32,762 bases of DNA, from NCBI GenBank assembly GCA_947176615.1, contig CAMWRO010000003.1, positions 1 to 32,762 on the forward strand. Reading direction: 5' to 3'. Position 1 is the first letter of the stretch. Every line of letters starts with the position of its first letter. The DNA comes from an uncultured Porphyromonadaceae bacterium (GTDB taxonomy: Bacteria > Bacteroidota > Bacteroidia > Bacteroidales > Muribaculaceae). This document shows, in pieces, positions 1 through 8,516 of the stretch. The notes under the pieces were generated by a model. It searched no databases. It was given only the letters and a program-made list of their open reading frames with translations, and was not told the DNA's origin. The position numbers were made by a program, and so were the translations under genes.

Positions 1-627
1 ACCGTGCGCCCCGGCAACCTGCTGCTCATCGACTCGGGCGGCAACTACCTCGACGGCACTACCGACATCACCCGCACCATCGCGATAGGCAACCCGACAG
101 CCGCCATGCGCCACGACTTCACCCTTGTCATGAAAGGCCACATCGCCATCGCCACCGCAGTCTTCCCCGAAGGCACCCGCGGCGCGCAGCTCGACGCTAT
201 GGCCCGCATGCCGCTCTGGAAAGAGGGCAAAAGCTACCTCCACGGCACAGGCCACGGCGTGGGCCACTTCCTCAACTGCCACGAAGGCCCCCAAAGCATA
301 CGCCTCAACGACACGATGGCACCGCTGACCCCCGGAATGGTGACTTCCAACGAGCCGGGAGTATATCTCGCCGGCCGTTACGGAATCCGCTGCGAAAACC
401 TCATCGTCACCGTCGAAAAAGCCGAGACCGAATTTGGTCGCTTCTACGCCTTTGACACGGTCACACTGTGCCCGTTTGACCGCATGCTTTTCGACACTTC
501 AATCATGTCTGCCGATGAAATCGCGTGGGTCAACAACTACCATGCAACCGTTTACCGCGAGCTGTCCCCGCTGCTCACATCGGCCGAAGCCGCATGGCTC
601 CGCTCGGCTTGCGCACCTATAAATTAA
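1..627 (+). CDS. Xaa-Pro aminopeptidase / M24 family metallopeptidase, C-terminal part (truncated by window start)
   Basis: Reading frame open from base 1; peptide has M24 'pita-bread' motifs (LLIDSGGNYLDGTTDITRTIAIG, HGTGHGVGHFLNCHEGP, TSNEPGVYLAGRYGIRCENL). Confidence 0.93.
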   Translation, partial: TVRPGNLLLIDSGGNYLDGTTDITRTIAIGNPTAAMRHDFTLVMKGHIAIATAVFPEGTRGAQLDAMARMPLWKEGKSYLHGTGHGVGHFLNCHEGPQSIRLNDTMAPLTPGMVTSNEPGVYLAGRYGIRCENLIVTVEKAETEFGRFYAFDTVTLCPFDRMLFDTSIMSADEIAWVNNYHATVYRELSPLLTSAEAAWLRSACAPIN

Positions 628-741
628 CGGTTTAAGGTTTGGGGTTAAGGTTTAGACAAATGACACTTGCGAAAAGGCTATCAACTAAACCTTAAAACCA
701 AACCCTAAACTCAAAATAAACTCAAACCCTAAACCAACAAA

Positions 742-1296
742 ATGGCCCTTATACTCCCGGTTCGCGGGTTTACCCCGCAGATAGGACAAGACTGTTTCCT
801 TGCCCCCAACGCCACCGTCGTCGGCGACGTCATCATGGGTGACGAATGCAGCATCTGGTTCAACGCCGTGCTGCGCGGCGATGTCAACTCAATACGCATC
901 GGCAACCGAGTCAACATTCAGGACGGCTCGGTGCTTCACACTCTATATCAGAAATCGACCATCGAAATCGGCGACGACGTGTCAATCGGACACAACGTCA
1001 CCATCCACGGTGCCAAAATCCATGACTACGCGCTCATCGGCATGGGCGCCGTCGTGATGGACGATGCCGAAGTGGGCGAAGGCGCGCTTGTCGCCGCCGG
1101 AGCCGTCGTGCTTTCCCGCACAAAAATCGGCCCCAACGAACTGTGGGGAGGCGCACCGGCCAAATTCATCAAAATGGTCGACCCCGAGACATCGCGAGAA
1201 CTGAACCGCAAAATCGCCCACAACTATCTGATGTACTCCCGCTGGTACACAGACCCCGAGGTCGCAGATGCTGCCCGGAATGAAAATCTCGACTAA
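742..1296 (+). CDS. Gamma carbonic anhydrase-like / left-handed beta-helix hexapeptide-repeat protein (YrdA/PaaY-like)
   Basis: Hexapeptide repeats, NATVVGDVIMGDECSIWFNAVLRGDVNSIRIGNRVNIQDGSVLH, typical of the gamma-CA family. Confidence 0.9.
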   Translation: MALILPVRGFTPQIGQDCFLAPNATVVGDVIMGDECSIWFNAVLRGDVNSIRIGNRVNIQDGSVLHTLYQKSTIEIGDDVSIGHNVTIHGAKIHDYALIGMGAVVMDDAEVGEGALVAAGAVVLSRTKIGPNELWGGAPAKFIKMVDPETSRELNRKIAHNYLMYSRWYTDPEVADAARNENLD

Positions 1297-1309
1297 ATTT
1301 GTTAAAAAT

Positions 1310-1340
1310 TTTGCCATTCAAAAAACAATTCGTAAATTTG
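1310..1340 (+). promoter_or_regulatory. Bacteroidetes-type sigma-ABfr promoter upstream of rpsU
   Basis: TTTG (1310-1313), 19-nt spacer, TAAATTTG (1333-1340), matching the TTTG/TAnnTTTG consensus. Confidence 0.75.
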
Positions 1341-1456
1341 CCGCGCTAAAAGACAGTCCGACCGCGACTTACAACGGCGTTTTCAATGTTAGCCGCTAAA
1401 GGACTGCTACTTACAGGCGCAATTAACAACAAAAACAATATAATCAAGAAAACAAC

Positions 1457-1648
1457 ATGATCATCGTACAAGTAAAAGAAGGTGAACCCATTGAAAAGGC
1501 ACTGAAGAAATTCAAGCGCAAATTTGAAAAAACCGGTATCGTCCGCGAGCTCCGCAGCCGTCAGGCTTTTGAAAAGCCCTCGGTTACCAACCGCAAGAAA
1601 ATGATGAAAGCGGTCTACGTTCAGCATCTCCGCGCCACTGAGGAATAA
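1457..1648 (+). CDS. rpsU: 30S ribosomal protein S21
   Basis: 63 aa basic protein MIIVQVKEGEPIEKALKKFKRKFEKTGIVRELRSRQAFEKPSVTNRKK, the Bacteroidetes S21 pattern. Confidence 0.95.
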   Translation: MIIVQVKEGEPIEKALKKFKRKFEKTGIVRELRSRQAFEKPSVTNRKKMMKAVYVQHLRATEE

Positions 1649-1680
1649 TCCCCCTCCTTTTATTTGATTAAAATACACCG

Positions 1681-1717
1681 ATAACGGTGAGGAACACAAC
1701 CGATTCCCCACCGCTAT
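1681..1717 (+). terminator. Possible terminator hairpin after rpsU
   Basis: ATAACGGTGAGGAA / TTCCCCACCGCTAT, 12 of 14 positions complementary, 9-nt loop; no strong T-run. Confidence 0.4.
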
Positions 1718-1761
1718 TGTTGTATGTATGACCCACCTCCTCAACACCCTTTTGAACAGTC

Positions 1762-2448
1762 ATGAAAATAGGAATAATCGTTGCAATGGAGAAGGAGTTG
1801 AAACTCCTGCTGCCACTGCTTGAAAACCGTCAGGAAACAGTTAAAAACGACGTGACATTCCACATCGGTACCGTCAACGGCAACGAAGTCATCGCCATGC
1901 AGTGCGGCATCGGCAAAGTCAACGCCGCGATGGGCGCACTGACACTCATTGACCTCTTTGAGCCCGAAATCGTCATCAACACGGGCGTTGCCGGCGGCAC
2001 AGGCTCCGACGCAGGAGTCCTCGACGTGGTAATCGCCGACCGCGTGGCCTACCACGACTTCTGGTGTCTCGGCGAGGAATGGGGACAAGTGCCCGGATGT
2101 CCCAAATTTTTCAATACCGTCAACTTTCATCTCCTCGACGATACAGAGAATCCACGCATCAAGCGCGGCCTCATAGCCTCGGGCGACCTTTTCGTCTCCA
2201 AGCCCTCCGAAGTCGAGTTCATCCGCAGCATCTACCCCGATGTCAAGGCCGTCGACATGGAATCGGCCGCCATTGCACAAGTCTGCCACCTGAAGGGAGT
2301 CCTGTTTTACTGCATGCGCGTCATCAGCGACACTCCCGGGGGAGCCGACAACATCAGCCAGTATGAAAACTTCTGGGAAGATGCCCCGAGACAGACATTT
2401 GACATCCTTCACACCCTCCTGAGCCGCATTTCTGACTCGCCGCGATGA
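1762..2448 (+). CDS. mtnN: 5'-methylthioadenosine/S-adenosylhomocysteine nucleosidase
   Basis: MKIGIIVAMEKELKLLLPLLE, NTGVAGGT, VDMESAAIAQVCHLKGVLFYCMRVISD motifs. Confidence 0.95.
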   Translation: MKIGIIVAMEKELKLLLPLLENRQETVKNDVTFHIGTVNGNEVIAMQCGIGKVNAAMGALTLIDLFEPEIVINTGVAGGTGSDAGVLDVVIADRVAYHDFWCLGEEWGQVPGCPKFFNTVNFHLLDDTENPRIKRGLIASGDLFVSKPSEVEFIRSIYPDVKAVDMESAAIAQVCHLKGVLFYCMRVISDTPGGADNISQYENFWEDAPRQTFDILHTLLSRISDSPR

Positions 2449-3101
2449 AAGACCTGAAAGGCATCAAGGGGAAATACTACATCGCCCGACTCATCGAGGA
2501 AGGGGAACACGAACATCAGGACTTCAAATTCGCAATCAGTGACGCCCGCAAAATCGCACGCAGCATCTCGGCGTTTGCCAACAATGACGGCGGCCGCCTC
2601 CTCATCGGCGTAAAAGACAACGGCGTGATTGCCGGCGTGCGCAACGAGGAAGACATCTATGTCATCGAGCAAGCTGCCGAAATGTACTGCGAGCCGCGAC
2701 AGGAAATCACCGTAACCTCCTTTGTCTGCGAAGGCGGGGCAATCGTGTTCCGCGTCGAGATACCACGCTCCACCGTGCGCCCCGTCACCGTGAAAGAAGC
2801 CGACGGGTCACGGCGCGCCTACTACCGCGTCAAGGATGAAAACATCTCGGCACCGCCACTGATGGTTAAGGCGTGGCGGCAGAGCGCGACCCCGTGCGGA
2901 CGCACACTTTCCCTCACCGCCCCCGAGCAGAAACTCCTCGAAATGTGTGCCGACGGAACCACGCTCGACGACTTCGTCATCGCCGCCCGCATATCCCGCG
3001 CCACCGGCGAGGACATCGTCGTCGCCCTCTACGGCATGGGCATCATCGACTTCGGCTACGATGGCTCCCGATTTAACATCATTCTGAAAAATCAGCTGTA
3101 A
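2445..3101 (+). CDS. AlbA_2 / Schlafen-type putative DNA-binding (ATP-binding) domain protein
   Basis: EHQDFKFAISDARKIARSISAFANNDGGRLLIGVKDNGVIAGV is typical of AlbA_2; 4-nt overlap with mtnN. Confidence 0.85.
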   Translation: MKDLKGIKGKYYIARLIEEGEHEHQDFKFAISDARKIARSISAFANNDGGRLLIGVKDNGVIAGVRNEEDIYVIEQAAEMYCEPRQEITVTSFVCEGGAIVFRVEIPRSTVRPVTVKEADGSRRAYYRVKDENISAPPLMVKAWRQSATPCGRTLSLTAPEQKLLEMCADGTTLDDFVIAARISRATGEDIVVALYGMGIIDFGYDGSRFNIILKNQL

Positions 3102-3102
3102 A

Positions 3103-3124
3103 AAATACCCACATCCGGGTATTT
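3103..3124 (+). terminator. Short intrinsic-terminator-like hairpin after the AlbA_2 gene
   Basis: AAATACCC-acatcc-GGGTATTT, perfect 8-bp stem directly after the stop codon. Confidence 0.5.
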
Positions 3125-3144
3125 CACAGTCAATTGAATAGCCG

Positions 3145-3300
3145 TAACTTTGCATCGGAAAAACAGAATAACGTGAAGCCTCATAGCAGGGCATCCACAT
3201 CTCCGATGCCCTGAGAGCAATCTATTTTATTGAAAAAAGCTATTGTTTGACAACGGCACCGGGCGATTTGCGAAAATCCCCGGTGCCGTTGCTTTTTTTT
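3145..3300 (+). ncRNA. Candidate intergenic small RNA gene
   Basis: -7 box TAACTTTG (3145-3152); no plausible ORF; hairpin CAGGGCATC/GATGCCCTG (3187-3213); strong terminator at 3251-3300. The -33 element is weak. Confidence 0.5.
3251..3300 (+). terminator. Strong rho-independent terminator
   Basis: CAACGGCACCGGG (3251-3263) perfectly complementary to CCCGGTGCCGTTG (3279-3291), followed by 8 T. Confidence 0.88.
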
Positions 3301-3413
3301 CATCTGCCATTACCGCTCCCAATAGCCGCTATCGAAAAAATCACTCAATCATGTCGATTTTTCGGGCGGGAAGTTTGTTACTTTGTCATGAATTTAAAAT
3401 AACAGGAATTACA

Positions 3414-3605
3414 ATGAATACCCCTTTGATTACTTGGAGCTGTATAGTGGCCTTTTTCATTATTGTGATGATAACCAATATCGTCATTGCCGCCGTTCAC
3501 AACCGCGGTCATCACCGCTTTATCGAAATCGGCAGCGAGAATGAAGAATTTTATGTACCCGGCGACCGCAGAAATGTCGATGAGCATGATGACGAAGATT
3601 TCTGA
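3414..3605 (+). CDS. Small single-TM protein of unknown function with acidic tail
   Basis: Internal ATG of the 3243-3605 ORF: MNTPLITWSCIVAFFIIVMITNIVIAAVHNRGHHRFIEIGSENEEFYVPGDRRNVDEHDDEDF; one TM segment; 3' end overlaps the next gene. Confidence 0.6.
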   Translation: MNTPLITWSCIVAFFIIVMITNIVIAAVHNRGHHRFIEIGSENEEFYVPGDRRNVDEHDDEDF

Positions 3606-4392
3606 CACAGCCGTCAGCCCGACAGGCGGCCTGTGCAGCCGCGAACTGTGCAGGTTTCTGTCACGCTACGGAGCGTGGCTCCTCGGAAGCGGCGCGACAT
3701 GCATAAGGCTTGAAAAAAACATGAAACGAATCGCCGATGCCTATGGCAAGGAGGTCGAGCTGACCGTCATGCCGCGCCACATCCATGTCACCGTCTACGA
3801 GCCGGGGCGCAACGACATGACCACCGCCATCTCGTCGGTTCAGGCCACCGCTATCAGTTTCAACATCAACACAATGCTCAGCCGACTGAGCTGGGAGGTC
3901 GCCGACCGGAAAATCTCGTTTGCCGAGGCCGAGAGACAATTTGAACAGATTATCACGAGCGACACCCAGAACCGCTGGCTCGTTCTGTTGCTCGTCACCC
4001 TCGCCAACGCCTCGTTCTGCCGTCTCTTTGGAGGCGACGCAGTGGCTATGGCAATCGTAGCGATTGCCACAGCCGCCGGCTACTACCTCAAGCAGCTCCT
4101 CCTCGGGCGCGGTGCCGACGTGCGCGTCGTGTTCCTCGTCTGCTCCTTTGTATCCTCGATTCTCGGCGCGACCGACAGTCTTTTCTCTATCGGCGCCACA
4201 CCCGAAATCGCCATCGGCACAAGCGTGCTTTACCTCGTGCCCGGCATACCGTTTCTCAACTCGTTCAGCGACATGCTTTACCGGCACTACATCTGCGCCT
4301 ACAGCCGCTTTGCCGACGCGGTCGTCCTGACCGCCTGCCTCTCCACAGGCCTGTGTGCCGGGATGTCACTCATGCATGTCGGAATGTTCTAA
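3574..4392 (+). CDS. Threonine/serine exporter family protein, ThrE N-terminal-type (DUF1212) subunit
   Basis: RYGAWLLGSGATCIRLEKNMKRIADAYGKEVELTVMPRHIHVTV followed by several TM segments. The exact start among clustered ATGs (3574-3589) is uncertain. Confidence 0.85.
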   Translation: MSMSMMTKISDTAVSPTGGLCSRELCRFLSRYGAWLLGSGATCIRLEKNMKRIADAYGKEVELTVMPRHIHVTVYEPGRNDMTTAISSVQATAISFNINTMLSRLSWEVADRKISFAEAERQFEQIITSDTQNRWLVLLLVTLANASFCRLFGGDAVAMAIVAIATAAGYYLKQLLLGRGADVRVVFLVCSFVSSILGATDSLFSIGATPEIAIGTSVLYLVPGIPFLNSFSDMLYRHYICAYSRFADAVVLTACLSTGLCAGMSLMHVGMF

Positions 4393-4404
4393 CGTTAACA
4401 ACCC

Positions 4405-4887
4405 ATGATACTACAGATTTTACAGGATGCATTATTCGCAGCGATAGCAGCAATCGGTTTTGCCGCTATCAGCCGCCCTCCGCGACGAGCCTACCTCTAC
4501 TGCGCGATTATCGCCGCCGTCGGTCACTCGACTCGTTTCATCATGATGCACGAGCAGTTTTTCAGCATGAACATCGTCTTGGCCACCTTCCTCGCCTCGT
4601 TTTTTGTCGGCAGCCTCGCAGTCTTCCTCTCCCCTGTCGCCCGCACCCCCGCCGAGACATGCCTATTTCCGGCTCTCCTCCCGATGATTCCCGGAATCTA
4701 CGCCTACAAGAGCTTTGGCGGTCTCGCGATGTGCATTTTCGGCAACGACGAGTCCTCTTTCAGCCACTATTTCTATCTTTTCGCCCAAAACGGCCTCACA
4801 TGTCTATTTATTCTTTTAGGCATGGTCATCGGCGCCACCATTCCCATCTTCATCTTCAAAAAAGTATCTTTCCAAGCAACGAGATAA
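4405..4887 (+). CDS. Threonine/serine exporter family protein, ThrE C-terminal-type (DUF3815) subunit
   Basis: 160 aa, multi-TM, LFPALLPMIPGIYAYKSFGGLAM; directly follows the ThrE-N-type gene. Confidence 0.85.
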   Translation: MILQILQDALFAAIAAIGFAAISRPPRRAYLYCAIIAAVGHSTRFIMMHEQFFSMNIVLATFLASFFVGSLAVFLSPVARTPAETCLFPALLPMIPGIYAYKSFGGLAMCIFGNDESSFSHYFYLFAQNGLTCLFILLGMVIGATIPIFIFKKVSFQATR

Positions 4888-4915
4888 CAGGATTTTTCGC
4901 TATATTTGTCACATT

Positions 4916-5815
4916 ATGGAACTTCGTCAGCTCAAATACTTCGTCAAAGTCGCCGAAACGCTCAACTTCTCCGAGGCCGCCAAGACTCTCTGCGTCCCAC
5001 AGAGCACCCTATCCCAGCAAGTAAAGCAGCTCGAACAGGAAATGGGTTCGCAACTGCTCGTGCGCACCAGCCACAGCGTCGGGCTGACCGAGGCCGGACA
5101 GGAACTGCTCCCCTACGCCCGCGAGACCCTGCGAAATGCCGAGCAATGTGTCGAGCGCATCCACGACCTCAACAGCCTCGCAACCGGGACGCTCAACATC
5201 GGCGTGACCTACTCCTTCAGTCCCATTCTGACCGAGACCCTCATCACATTCATGAAACTATACCCCCGCATCAAGCTCAACATCTACTACAAACCGATGG
5301 CCGAGCTGATGGAGATGCTGCGTGAACGAAAGGTGGACTTCCTCCTCGCATTCCGCCCCACACACCCTGTCGAAGGGGTCGAGTCTCACATCCTGTTCCA
5401 GAACAACCTTGCCGTAATCGTCGGCACCCACCACCCTCTCGCATCACGCAAGAGCGTCACCATCGACGACCTGAAACGGTTTGACCTCGCCCTCCCCGCC
5501 CGCGGGCTTCAGGCCCGCAACGCTTTCGAGGCAACCGTGGCCCCCTACATCCGGCTGACCCCGCGCATCGAGCTTAATGAAGTCAACATCCTGCTGAAAC
5601 TCATAAGGCAATCGATGCTCGTCACCATCCTTGCCGAGGCAACAATACACAACGAGACCGGCGTGGTCGCAATCCCGCTCGACATCCCCGACAACGAAAT
5701 GGCCGGATGCGTCCACACTCTCCGCAACACCTACCGCAAGCGGTCAATGCAGGAATTCATCCGCCTCCTGAGCGAATCAGTCGCCGTCCGCGACCGCCAG
5801 ACTGACTGGATTTGA
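4916..5815 (+). CDS. LysR-family transcriptional regulator
   Basis: N-terminal HTH MELRQLKYFVKVAETLNFSEAAKTLCVPQSTLSQQVKQLEQEMGSQLLVRTSHSVGLTEAG and substrate-binding domain. Confidence 0.96.
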   Translation: MELRQLKYFVKVAETLNFSEAAKTLCVPQSTLSQQVKQLEQEMGSQLLVRTSHSVGLTEAGQELLPYARETLRNAEQCVERIHDLNSLATGTLNIGVTYSFSPILTETLITFMKLYPRIKLNIYYKPMAELMEMLRERKVDFLLAFRPTHPVEGVESHILFQNNLAVIVGTHHPLASRKSVTIDDLKRFDLALPARGLQARNAFEATVAPYIRLTPRIELNEVNILLKLIRQSMLVTILAEATIHNETGVVAIPLDIPDNEMAGCVHTLRNTYRKRSMQEFIRLLSESVAVRDRQTDWI

Positions 5816-5846
5816 CCTCGTTCTGAAAAAGTTCATCTAAAAAACA

Positions 5847-5876
5847 TTGACTTTCCGATTATTATGTTTATATTTG
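5847..5876 (+). promoter_or_regulatory. Bacteroidetes-type promoter upstream of GH127 gene
   Basis: TTG (5847-5849), 19 nt, TATATTTG (5869-5876). Confidence 0.7.
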
Positions 5877-5915
5877 CGCAATAAGTGTAAAAAATACCAT
5901 TATACTATTGCGACC

Positions 5916-8276
5916 ATGAAATTTTTCAGACCTTTTTTCATCACATTAGCATGTGCATCGGTTTCGGCAGTCGGTTTTTCAGCCGAGATTCATGAGCACA
6001 AGACACTTGAATACTTCCCCGTCAAGGATGTCAGACTGACATCGGGACCTATGGCCCACGCCCAGCAGCTCGGCATCGACTACCTCCTCGCCCTCGATGC
6101 CGACCGCCTTCTCGCACCCTATCTCAAAGAGGCCGGCCTGACACCGAAGGCCGAAAACTACACCAACTGGGAGAACACCGGCCTTGACGGACACATAGGC
6201 GGACACTATCTCTCGGCCCTATCCTACATGTATGCCGCCACCGGCAACAAGGAAATAGGACAACGCCTCGACTACATGCTCTCCGAGCTGAAACGATGTC
6301 AGGATGCCTCGCCCGACGGCTATCTCAGCGGCGTACCGGGCGGAAAAGCATTTTGGGCCGACCTCGCTGCCGGAAATTTCCGCGCGGGAGGCTTTGACAT
6401 AAACGGCAAGTGGGTGCCGCTCTACAATATCCACAAAATATATGCCGGACTAAAGGACGCTTACCTTCAAGCCGGAAAACCCGAAGCACGCGAAATGCTC
6501 GTCAGACTGACCGACTGGATGACCGGCATCGTTTCGGGACTCTCCGACGAGCAGATTCAAGACATGTTGCGCAGCGAGCACGGCGGTCTGAACGAAATTT
6601 TTGCCGACGTGGCCGTGATAACCGGCGACGGGAAATACATGACACTCGCACGGCAGTTTTCCCACCGCGCGCTACTCGACCCCCTTTCCCACGGTGAAAA
6701 CCGGCTGACAGGCATGCATGCCAACACGCAGATTCCCAAAGTCATCGGGTTCAAGCGCATCGCTGACATCGACGGCAATACCGACTGGGAACGAGCCGTG
6801 GAATACTTCTGGAACGACGTTGTCAACAACCGCTCCGTGTCGATTGGCGGCAACAGCGTCCGCGAGCATTTCCACTCCCCCGACGACTTCTCAAGCATGC
6901 TTGAAAGCGAGCAGGGTCCCGAGACATGCAACACCTACAACATGCTGCGACTGACCAAGATGCTCTACGAGTCGAGCGGCGACCCGAAATATCTCGACTT
7001 CAACGAGCGGGCTCTGTTCAACCACATCCTCTCGGCCCAAAACCACGAGCAGGGCGGCTATGTCTACTTCACCCCCATGCGCTCGGGTCATTATCGCGTC
7101 TACTCTCAGCCACAGACCAGCTTCTGGTGCTGCGTCGGCTCAGGCATGGAAAATCAGGCCCGCTACGGCGAATATATCTATGCCCATAAAGGAAACGACA
7201 TCTATGTCGACCTCTTTGTCCCCTCGACCCTGACGTGGAAAGGCAACACAATCGAGCAACTCACCGATTTTCCCGCCTCCGATGCCACCACACTGGTCGT
7301 CACTCCGGCACGCGCCGAAAAATTTGCCCTCAACATCCGCATCCCCGGCTGGACGACCCGCGACGGCATTACCGTCACTGTTAACGGCAAGGAGCAGAAA
7401 GTAGACCTGTCGGGCGACTATGTGACCCTGTCGCGCAAGTGGAAAAAGGGCGACAAAGTGACCGCCCGCTTCCCCATGCACCTCAGCGTCGAGCAACTCC
7501 CCGACAAGTCGGCCAACTACTCGATACTCTACGGCCCGGTAGTCCTTGCCGCAAGCCTCGGCACCGAAGGACAGGAGGGCCTTTTTGCCGATGACAGCCG
7601 CATGGGCCATGCCGCCAACGGCCCGCGCCTCCCCCTTCAGGAAATGCCTATGATTGTGGGCGATGCCGCCGACATCGTTTCCTATGTCACCCCGGTCGAA
7701 GGACAACCGCTGACATTCAAGCTCTCGCATGTATATCCCGCCAAATACGACGGCATGACCCTCGTCCCCTTCGCCTCGCTCAACGAGTGCCGCTACATGG
7801 TCTACTGGCCTGTGCTGTCCGAGGCCGAGCTTGATGCACGTCTCGCCCGCATTGCCCGTGAGCAGGCCGAGGCTCAGGCCCTCCTTGACCGCACCGCCGA
7901 CATGGTGACATGTGGCGAGCAGCAACCCGAAAGCGACCATTTCATTACGATGGAGAAGACAGACATGGGCACCAACCACGACCGCCACTGGCGACGCGCC
8001 AACCCCGACGGATGGTTCAGCTACCGCATGAAAACGTCGGGCAAAAACCCCACTATCCTCCGCGTCAGCTATCTCCCGGCCCAAGACCGCGCTGCAACCG
8101 TGTGGGTCGGTGACACCTGTGTAGGCACCATTTCTCCTGCCGCACCCGGTGCTCCCGCCGTCGCCGAATTCCCCGTCGCCATCAACGCCGACACCGCCAT
8201 CGTCACCGTCCGCTCCGCCTCACCGTCACCCACCCCCGACATCTACGAAGTCCGCCTGATGACAGAGGAGAAATAA
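5916..8276 (+). CDS. Glycoside hydrolase family 127 (beta-L-arabinofuranosidase-like, former DUF1680), secreted
   Basis: Signal peptide MKFFRPFFITLACASVSAVGFSAE; GHIGGHYLSALSYMYAATG, NIHKIYAGLKDAY, ETCNTYNMLRLTK, FWCCVGSGMENQARYGEYIY motifs. Start chosen at the signal-peptide ATG. Confidence 0.93.
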   Translation: MKFFRPFFITLACASVSAVGFSAEIHEHKTLEYFPVKDVRLTSGPMAHAQQLGIDYLLALDADRLLAPYLKEAGLTPKAENYTNWENTGLDGHIGGHYLSALSYMYAATGNKEIGQRLDYMLSELKRCQDASPDGYLSGVPGGKAFWADLAAGNFRAGGFDINGKWVPLYNIHKIYAGLKDAYLQAGKPEAREMLVRLTDWMTGIVSGLSDEQIQDMLRSEHGGLNEIFADVAVITGDGKYMTLARQFSHRALLDPLSHGENRLTGMHANTQIPKVIGFKRIADIDGNTDWERAVEYFWNDVVNNRSVSIGGNSVREHFHSPDDFSSMLESEQGPETCNTYNMLRLTKMLYESSGDPKYLDFNERALFNHILSAQNHEQGGYVYFTPMRSGHYRVYSQPQTSFWCCVGSGMENQARYGEYIYAHKGNDIYVDLFVPSTLTWKGNTIEQLTDFPASDATTLVVTPARAEKFALNIRIPGWTTRDGITVTVNGKEQKVDLSGDYVTLSRKWKKGDKVTARFPMHLSVEQLPDKSANYSILYGPVVLAASLGTEGQEGLFADDSRMGHAANGPRLPLQEMPMIVGDAADIVSYVTPVEGQPLTFKLSHVYPAKYDGMTLVPFASLNECRYMVYWPVLSEAELDARLARIAREQAEAQALLDRTADMVTCGEQQPESDHFITMEKTDMGTNHDRHWRRANPDGWFSYRMKTSGKNPTILRVSYLPAQDRAATVWVGDTCVGTISPAAPGAPAVAEFPVAINADTAIVTVRSASPSPTPDIYEVRLMTEEK

Positions 8277-8280
8277 CAAA

Positions 8281-8400
8281 TAAATAATAACAGCTGATAA
8301 ATAATAACAGCTGAAAAATAACAGATTACAGATGGGCTTGTCCCGGCGGCGAGTTACCGCCCGCAGTCACCTGTAATCTGTTATTTTTTATTTTTTCTCT
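8281..8400. repeat. 7-nt-period repeat with long inverted repeat
   Basis: ATAACAG CTGATAA ATA ATAACAG CTGAAAA ATAACAG ATTACAG, then CTGTAAT CTGTTAT TTTTTAT on the other arm; 18-bp stem (AAAAATAACAGATTACAG/CTGTAATCTGTTATTTTT) with a nested ggcgg/ccgcc hairpin. Confidence 0.8.
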
Positions 8401-8438
8401 GCAATTTTCTCGTCGGTCTCGACTATTTACTGCTTTTA

Positions 8439-8470
8439 TTTGTTATTTAGTCTGTAAGTATGTAAATTTG
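8439..8470 (+). promoter_or_regulatory. Bacteroidetes-type promoter upstream of GH3-family gene
   Basis: TTTG (8439-8442), 20 nt, TAAATTTG (8463-8470). Confidence 0.65.
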
Positions 8471-8516
8471 TTGTTGAACGAGTTGCCTGTCAGGCGACAA
8501 AATAACCGAGAGAGAG

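Noticed and set aside
7140-8084. 314-aa - strand ORF antisense to GH127
   Set aside because: Mirror ORF inside a clear GH127 coding sequence; no recognisable motifs.
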